Assembly (NCBI GenBank): GCA_046597185.1
Contig: JBKJLF010000740.1
Coordinates: 1 to 10,002 of the forward strand
Length of the DNA stretch: 10,002 nt
Source: CAMBDR01 sp046597185
Lineage (GTDB): Bacteria; Pseudomonadota; Gammaproteobacteria; Burkholderiales; Burkholderiaceae_D
Direction: 5' to 3'
The notes beneath the pieces are model-generated. The model was not told the origin of the DNA, ran no database searches, and worked only from the letters and a program-made list of their open reading frames with translations. Below are positions 5,964 through 10,002 of the stretch, in pieces. How positions within the stretch are numbered: the stretch's first letter is position 1; the number at the start of each line of letters is the position of its first letter. Both the position numbers and the translations under genes were made by a program.

Positions 5964-7063
5964 ATTTTTGCGGCAGTTATCGTCCTGATGATGTCACGTT
6001 TTTGCTTAAACCGATCAACATGGCGCTGACCACCGATTTGGCGCAAAAGGAAAGACTGATTCAAAACGGCGTGCGCCATTACAGTGAAATGCTCTCGCCC
6101 GAGGCGCTACCATCGGAGCGCTATTTGCAAGTGTTTCGCGAGGCGTATGCCAGCAACCTGCAGCAAATGGCACGTGATTGCCTGACCCTGGCCAGTTTGA
6201 TTGCTGCGCGCCGCAGTGGGCCAATTGCCGTGGTGTCATTAATGCGCGCGGGTACGCCCATTGGCGTGATCGTCAAGCATTTGCTCACGCGACAGCTTAA
6301 GCGCGAGGCCTGCCATTATTCGGTCTCGATTATTCGGGATCGCGGCATTGACCAAGTGGCGCTGCGTCATATTTTGCAAGCCGGGCATGCGCCGGAATCG
6401 ATTGTTTTTGTGGACGGTTGGACCGGCAAAGGCGTCATCTCGCGGGAACTGGCGCAGACCATTGCGGCGTTCAATCAGGCGCAGCAATGCAACATCGACC
6501 CCGGTTTATATGTACTCTCTGACCTGGCGGGCAGCGCTGCCTGTGCTGCATCGAATGAAGATTATTTAATCCCTTCCAGCATTTTAAACGCCACGGTGTC
6601 GGGTTTGCTGAGCCGTTCGGTATTGAATGAGTTGATCGGGCCTGATGATTTTCATGGTTGCGTGTATTTTGAAGAATTTGCCGCGCATGATCAGTCGCAC
6701 CAGTTTGTGGATGGGGTGATTGAGGCGGCGCTGGATTTGGCGCGGCGAGGATGGGTGCCTCAGGTGGCAATCGGCCAGGAGAACGTACAGCGCGAATCGA
6801 TGCAAGTCTCGCAGCGCTATATAGAACAAATGCAACAGCAGCACGGCATTGAGGATGTAAATTTAATCAAGCCCGGTATTGGCGAAGCCACCCGTGTGTT
6901 ATTACGTCGGGTGCCACGTCTATTAATTTTGCGCGATTTGGCCGCCCCTTGCGTGGCGCATTTGCGCGTGTTGGCGGCGGAAAAATCGGTCACCATTGAA
7001 GTTCAACCCGATCTGCCGTATCAGGCGGTATCGCTTATTTCCAGTGCGAAGGAAGTTTCATGA
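5960..7063 (+). CDS. PRTase-PELOTA protein ('cysteine protease StiP' family name)
   Basis: A 367-residue protein, start ATG 5960 with GGGAG at 5950-5954. The N-terminal part (about 30-290) is a divergent phosphoribosyltransferase: VVSLMRAGTPIG (about 91-102) is a pyrophosphate-loop-like motif and IVFVDGWTGKG (148-158) is the PRPP loop, with Asp152 and Thr155-Gly156. The C-terminal part (about 299-363) contains GIGEATRVLLRRVPRLLILRD, typical of the PELOTA RNA-binding-like domain in this family. Databases sometimes call these proteins cysteine protease StiP, but the visible motifs are those of a PRTase. It is the second PRTase of the operon, which suggests either two ribosyl transfers or a transfer and its reversal. 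It overlaps both neighbours by ATGA, consistent with translational coupling. Confidence 0.87.
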   Translation: MNFCGSYRPDDVTFLLKPINMALTTDLAQKERLIQNGVRHYSEMLSPEALPSERYLQVFREAYASNLQQMARDCLTLASLIAARRSGPIAVVSLMRAGTPIGVIVKHLLTRQLKREACHYSVSIIRDRGIDQVALRHILQAGHAPESIVFVDGWTGKGVISRELAQTIAAFNQAQQCNIDPGLYVLSDLAGSAACAASNEDYLIPSSILNATVSGLLSRSVLNELIGPDDFHGCVYFEEFAAHDQSHQFVDGVIEAALDLARRGWVPQVAIGQENVQRESMQVSQRYIEQMQQQHGIEDVNLIKPGIGEATRVLLRRVPRLLILRDLAAPCVAHLRVLAAEKSVTIEVQPDLPYQAVSLISSAKEVS

Positions 7064-7971
7064 ATATGCATTCAATGGGTGCGACCTTGTATGTGCCCGC
7101 AACCCACGCCGATTTGCTGGCCATTGCCGATGGTAACAAGCTGGGGCATTTACGTTCCGTCATTTTTTGCACCGAAGATGCGGTGGCAGATCGGGAATTG
7201 AGTTATGCGCTGTTTAATTTATCACTCACCTTGCAAAACATGGTGGCGAGGACTGACACCCTGCGCTTTGTGCGGGTGCGTAACCCGGAGGTGTTGGAGC
7301 GCGTATTAGCCATGCCGGGGGTGGAAAAGCTGATCGGCTTTGTGCTGCCCAAGGCGACGCGGCATAATTTTGAGGCCTACTTCAAGCAGGTGCGCCAGAG
7401 CGCATTCAAGCTGATGCCGACGCTAGAAACGGTGGAAGTATTTGACGACGCCGAAATGACGCAATTTCGCCAGTTGTTGGAAGCGCCGGGGGTGCGCAAT
7501 CACATTTTATGTTTGCGCATTGGTGGTAATGATTTGCTGGCCTTGCTGGGTTTGCGCCGCCCGCGCCACGGCACCATTTACCGCACGCCCTTGGGGCCAG
7601 TGATTGCGCGTTTGGTCACCACCTTCCGGCCGTATGGTTTTGCACTGACTGCGCCGGTGTTTGAATATCTGGATAACCCGGTTTTGCTGGATCAGGAAGT
7701 GCAAGAAGACCTGGCTTACGGCATGATAGGCAAAACCGCGATTCACCCCGATCAGGTGGCCTTGATTGAGCGCCATTACCAGGTGGGGGCGCAGGATATT
7801 GAAGTGGCGATGAAGATTGTGGACGAAGCCAGCCCGGCGGTGTTTAAGATGCATGATGCGATGTGTGAAGTGGCCACCTTAAGCGGCTGGGCGCATAGGG
7901 TAATAGAGCAGGCGTGGGTGTTTGGGGTGCAGTCGGCGGCGCAAACCGCACAGGGCCAAGCGACGGAGTGA
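7060..7971 (+). CDS. HpcH/HpaI aldolase / citrate-lyase-beta-like C-C bond lyase
   Basis: A 303-residue TIM-barrel lyase of the operon, start ATG 7060 overlapping the previous stop, with AAGGAAG at 7049-7055. Motifs in order fit the CitE/HpcH fold: YVPAT (11-15), FCTEDAVADRE (residues 33-43, acidic), RFVRVRNPEV with Arg72/Arg74, LMPTLET with Glu123 and LRIGGNDLLALLG with Asn157-Asp158. The segment MIGKTAIHPDQV near the end is also typical of this family, where it follows the last barrel strands. Such enzymes cleave or form C-C bonds of oxo- or hydroxy-acids, usually as CoA thioesters and with Mg2+. Here the substrate is unknown; it probably supplies or processes the carbon unit used by the ligase and PRTases. 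It converges on the Cache-domain gene. Confidence 0.88.
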   Translation: MNMHSMGATLYVPATHADLLAIADGNKLGHLRSVIFCTEDAVADRELSYALFNLSLTLQNMVARTDTLRFVRVRNPEVLERVLAMPGVEKLIGFVLPKATRHNFEAYFKQVRQSAFKLMPTLETVEVFDDAEMTQFRQLLEAPGVRNHILCLRIGGNDLLALLGLRRPRHGTIYRTPLGPVIARLVTTFRPYGFALTAPVFEYLDNPVLLDQEVQEDLAYGMIGKTAIHPDQVALIERHYQVGAQDIEVAMKIVDEASPAVFKMHDAMCEVATLSGWAHRVIEQAWVFGVQSAAQTAQGQATE

Positions 7972-8476
7972 CATCAGATTCAATTACCGCCGGGGGGGGG
8001 GTTGGTTTATAGATGCCGCTGCAGATGAGTTTATCGGCCACCCGTTCGCAGTAGCCGGATTTGGGTTCGACGATCTCGGTAACCGGGTTGGGGAATTTAT
8101 AGTCGAACCAACCTTTTCCGGTGGCGGCGGTGGCTTGGATTAAGCCTTTTACCAGATACACGCCATCGGCATCGCGAAAGCCGATTAAACTTTTGCCGAC
8201 CATATTTTTGGCGTTGCCATTGCCGATGCAATGCATGAAGCCGCGTGTGTCGTAGCAGAAAATATACAAATCCCGATCAACGAATTGGCCATTTTCGGCT
8301 TTGGATTTGCTGAAAGCGGCAAAGGCCTTGGCTTCGCCGTGTTGTTTCAGCCAGGCTACGGCTTTATCCACGTGGGCGACTGCCTCTTCTCGCGTGGCGC
8401 GCTCGGCGGCGTATGCGCTGGCGCTGGAGAGGGCAAGCAGTGCGCCGAGGCGAAAAAGGGTGGTGATGGTTTGCAT
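7844..8476 (-). CDS. Periplasmic single-Cache-domain protein (3' end set by a homopolymer)
   Basis: A 210-residue frame starting at ATG 8476, chosen because AGGAA lies 5 nt upstream and MQTITTLFRLGALLALSSASAYA is a signal peptide. Residues 30-155 form a small-molecule-binding single Cache (sCache_2-like) domain: DRDLYIFCYDTRGFMHCIGN, NAKNMVGKSL, GWFDYKFPNPVTEIVEPKS, YCERVADKLICSGIY. No transmembrane or signalling domain follows, so it is a free periplasmic binding protein of unknown ligand. The Cache domain ends near residue 156. The frame then passes a run of ten C and continues 48 more Pro/Thr/Leu/Arg-rich residues, the last 128 bp antisense to the lyase gene. With nine or eleven C it would stop at 7984-7986 or 7980-7982. 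The long tail is therefore probably not the ancestral end. Confidence 0.8.
   Translation of the reverse strand: MQTITTLFRLGALLALSSASAYAAERATREEAVAHVDKAVAWLKQHGEAKAFAAFSKSKAENGQFVDRDLYIFCYDTRGFMHCIGNGNAKNMVGKSLIGFRDADGVYLVKGLIQATAATGKGWFDYKFPNPVTEIVEPKSGYCERVADKLICSGIYKPTPPPAVIESDVTPSLGPVRFAPPTAPQTPTPALLPYAPSRLRWPLHTSHHAS
7992..8001. repeat. Ten-G homopolymer tract near the 3' end of the Cache gene
   Basis: Ten consecutive G on the plus strand (ten C in the Cache gene's sense). The run lies 20 bp after the lyase stop codon. Length change by one base moves the Cache frame onto a stop within about 20 bp in either direction. Confidence 0.95.
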
Positions 8477-8550
8477 GGTCGTTCCTGATTGAGCTAAATC
8501 CGCAGCTTGGTAACAATAAAATGCGCGGGGGTAAGGTTTGGGCGGCAATA

Positions 8551-8559
8551 ATTGTAGCA
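8551..8559 (-). promoter_or_regulatory. Extended -10 promoter of the Cache gene
   Basis: On the minus strand TGC-TACAAT (8559-8551) is an extended -10 element, 75 bp upstream of the start codon. The -35 match is poor, as is common for extended -10 promoters. Confidence 0.4.
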
Positions 8560-8610
8560 TATTCGAAATTGCATTGGCACTGCAAGTAAAGACATGTGGC
8601 AATAACAAAC

Positions 8611-8639
8611 TTGCTTTGCGCGCAGGGTGCGCATATTAT
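8611..8639 (+). promoter_or_regulatory. Promoter and candidate operator of the ccdA-like gene
   Basis: TTGCTT (8611-8616) and TATTAT (8634-8639) are separated by exactly 17 bp. The spacer is itself an inverted repeat, TGCGC-N7-GCGCA (8617-8621 / 8629-8633). Antitoxins of this ribbon-helix-helix type repress their own promoter, and an operator lying between -35 and -10 fits that. Confidence 0.6.
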
Positions 8640-8664
8640 GGGCGCATTACGAGGGGAGAAGTCC

Positions 8665-9024
8665 ATGGCGGCAATTTACGATATGAGCGCACCCAAAGAG
8701 TCGGCCAATTTAAGGATCAACAGCAGCTTGCTGGCGCAGGCGCGTAGCTTGGACATCAATTTGTCTACTACCCTGGAACAGGCTTTGGCGGAAGTGGTGC
8801 GGCAACGGCAACGGCAACCGCAACGGGAATTATGGCTGGCAGAAAACCAGGATGCCATTGCCGCCTATGCCAATTTTGTTGCAATGCACGTTGGCACCAT
8901 GCCCCACGCTGTGCGGCTAAATCCAGTATGGCCAACGCGCCTGCTGCGTTGCCTGCGGCAAGCCGGGCTTTGGTTTCGTCGTTGTAATGGGCCGGGTTTT
9001 GGCACCCTCGTCGCCTTGGGCTAG
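8665..9024 (+). CDS. ccdA: CcdA-type antitoxin with replaced C-terminus, no ccdB partner
   Basis: ATG 8665 is preceded by a strong GAGGGGAG site. Residues 1-77 match CcdA antitoxins: the ribbon-helix-helix part AANLRINSSLLAQARS-like (about 12-45, seen here as SANLRINSSLLAQARSLD), then RELWLAENQDAIAAYANFV. CcdA proteins normally end about ten residues later with a short acidic/aromatic tail that, with this helix, binds and neutralises the gyrase poison CcdB. Here the frame instead runs 42 residues through DNA antisense to a TPR-like pseudogene and stops at 9024. No ccdB follows. A hexanucleotide CGGCAA repeat (8800-8823) lengthens the hinge to RQRQRQPQRE. The DNA-binding half, promoter and operator look intact, so the protein may still repress DNA; toxin neutralisation is doubtful. 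It is probably the remnant of a ccdAB pair. Confidence 0.75.
   Translation: MAAIYDMSAPKESANLRINSSLLAQARSLDINLSTTLEQALAEVVRQRQRQPQRELWLAENQDAIAAYANFVAMHVGTMPHAVRLNPVWPTRLLRCLRQAGLWFRRCNGPGFGTLVALG
8800..8823 (+). repeat. CGGCAA hexanucleotide repeat within the ccdA-like gene
   Basis: Three exact CGGCAA units (8800-8817) and one variant CCGCAA (8818-8823). In frame they encode alternating Arg-Gln between the DNA-binding and toxin-binding parts of the antitoxin. Confidence 0.85.
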
Positions 9025-9694
9025 CAGGCATTTGCCCAGATTGCCCCAATATTGCGGGAAGCCAGGTAATAGCTCGGTTGCTTGCTCAAAACAGTGCAAG
9101 GCTTTGGCGCTGGCCCAGCCTTCCTCAATGGCCCACGCTTCGCCCAAGAACCGCAAAGCTTTTGGCTCGTTTGGTGCCAGCTTTACCCAATATTCCAACA
9201 CCTTGCGCCGCCAAGCTGTTTCAACCAACAAGTCGCCACCACCACATGCAAATGCTGCGCCTGCGTGACTTTATCGGCGGGAGTATTGGACGCAAATTCG
9301 GCTTGTTCGGCATCCTCATTAGCTTGGTAGCCCAAACCCACGCGCAGCCAATCGGCATGATCATGCGGTATCTCCTTGCGGTACAGCGCCAGCGCCTGTA
9401 TCAATTGCCGCTCTGCCGGGTTGAGTACCTTGTTAATCAAATCACCCAGCAAGGCAGGATGGTGGGCGTGGGTATGATCGCGTGCGTGGGCTCGTGCTCG
9501 TGGGCGCTCACGTGCGTGGACGCGTGCTCGTGTGCGCTCTCGTGCGCAGGCGCGGGCGCGGGTGCAGGCTCGGGTGCGTGCGCAGGCTCGGGCGCTGCCG
9601 TTAGCGTCATCATATTGGGCAGATTCGCTTGTAAGGATCGCGGTAATGGAAATTCCCATAGGCCATCAGGCGCATGTAAGTGTTCATACCTAAT
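8895..9694 (-). pseudogene. Frameshifted TPR-like gene with His/Ala/Pro-rich segment
   Basis: One gene can be followed on the minus strand through three frames. From the IS side it reads EHLHAPDGLWEFPLPRSLQA, then an A/P/E- and H-rich linker (APEPAHAPEP... HEHEPTH). It shifts at about 9475-9490 to DHTHAHHPALLGDLINKVLN and ALALYRKEIP, at about 9228-9245 to LLVETAWRRKVLEYWVKLAP and ALRFLGEAWA, and at about 8995-9012 to YNDETKARLAAGNAAGALAI. The helical pairs ALRFLGEAWAIEEGWASAKAL, less one residue, and PQYWGNLGKCLLAQGD have the spacing of tetratricopeptide repeats. All three shifts are equivalent to a one-base loss. The 3' end merges with the ccdA-like frame near 8890-8900, and the 5' end stops at the transposase. 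It encodes no intact product; function of the ancestor is unknown, perhaps protein-protein interaction. Confidence 0.65.
9476..9600. repeat. GC-rich alternating purine/pyrimidine low-complexity tract
   Basis: About 125 bp built from GCGTG, GCTCG, GTGCG and GGCGCG variants, with runs of strict purine/pyrimidine alternation such as GCGTGCGTG and ACGCGTGC. On the minus strand it encodes the Ala/Pro/Glu/His-rich linker of the TPR-like pseudogene. Such DNA is prone to slippage and to the Z form. Confidence 0.7.
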
Positions 9695-10002
9695 CTATTT
9701 TAAAAAAAGTGCCATAAGAGCAAAATATCTTGTCCACCTCATTGAGCAATGCGTCTTTTGCCCATGACTTGAATGGGCGCCAATGATATTTAGCATGCTT
9801 CCATCGTATTTCAATGAGATTTAACTCCGGTGAATATGGCGGGATGTGCCAAAGAGCAAGTCCATACTTGGTAAACCATTCCTCAAATTTTGCGACAGGA
9901 ATGTTGCGGTGGATTGAAGCATTATCGAGTATAAGCATGATCGGGATACCGGAAGCGGATTGCTCCTGTCCAAGCTTTTCAATGAAGGCGATGACATCTT
10001 CA
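9690..10002 (-). mobile_element. IS630-family transposase, C-terminal part (5' end outside window)
   Basis: The frame is open from the right edge to TAG at 9690-9692, about 103 residues. MLILDNASIHRN contains the second catalytic Asp of the DDE domain, and HIPPYSPELNLIE contains the conserved PYSPELNxIE signature with the third acidic residue, followed by WKHAKYHW. These are diagnostic of IS630-type (DDE_3) transposases, which insert at TA dinucleotides. The element's left boundary must lie near 9685-9692, since the neighbouring pseudogene frame resumes immediately (TAT at 9688-9686). A TA lies at 9687-9688. The far end and the other terminal repeat are not in the window, so inverted repeats cannot be verified. 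Whether the transposase is intact is unknown. Confidence 0.88.

Noticed and set aside
3953..7063. Nucleotide salvage genes (pyrimidine/purine PRTases)
   Set aside because: The TTRSP motif, the PELOTA-like C-terminus and the five-gene context point to the Ter-linked module rather than housekeeping salvage.
9025..9300. A ccdB toxin gene downstream of ccdA
   Set aside because: No plus-strand frame there resembles CcdB; the DNA reads as TPR-like coding sequence on the other strand.
9078..9767. Plus-strand open frame of 229 codons rich in Cys, Ala and Gly
   Set aside because: It is the shadow of the TPR-like pseudogene and the low-complexity tract, and it runs across the IS boundary.
1..10002. 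CRISPR array, phage genes or an rRNA/tRNA gene
   Set aside because: No regularly spaced repeats with unique spacers, no phage structural motifs and no conserved RNA core sequences were seen.

Overview
The window reads as a Gram-negative chromosome. It has an outer-membrane beta-barrel gene with a terminal Phe, two further exported proteins with Sec-type signal peptides, and a LysE-family exporter. Moderate GC, gene style and family content suggest a betaproteobacterium, possibly of the Burkholderiales/Oxalobacteraceae. That placement is inference, because no rRNA or other marker gene is present.

Left part (1-2763): the 3' end of a LysE/RhtB-type exporter (+) converges on a secreted GDSL/SGNH esterase of the thermolabile-haemolysin/phospholipase type (-), with a perfect 8-bp hairpin between them. 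About 540 bp of AT-rich intergenic DNA follows, holding a 12+9 bp nested stem structure, small palindromes and tiny ORFs. It leads into a small outer-membrane beta-barrel gene (+).

Centre (2923-7971, +): five tightly overlapping genes form one operon: ATP-grasp ligase, PRTase-TRSP protein, HAD hydrolase, PRTase-PELOTA ('StiP'-named family) protein, and HpcH/CitE-like C-C lyase. This is the set known from comparative genomics as the biosynthetic module of Ter (tellurite/stress) systems, predicted to make a nucleoside-like or ribosylated small molecule. No terD/terC/terY-type gene is visible here, so the module is either separated from its Ter partners or its partners lie outside the window. 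The PRTase-TRSP gene carries an unusual 12-bp in-frame tandem repeat that adds a Ser/His/Pro-rich loop.

Right part (7844-10002): a periplasmic single-Cache-domain gene (-) converges on the operon. A 10-bp homopolymer at its 3' end decides whether the protein stops cleanly or runs 128 bp into the lyase gene. Divergent from it is an orphan CcdA-type antitoxin (+) with a good promoter and a candidate operator, but with its toxin-binding C-terminus replaced and no ccdB. Its 3' end runs antisense into a decayed TPR-like gene with a His/Ala/Pro-rich segment (-), broken by at least three frameshifts. That gene abuts a partial IS630-family transposase (-) that leaves the window. The last 1.4 kb therefore looks like a rearranged, decaying accessory segment.
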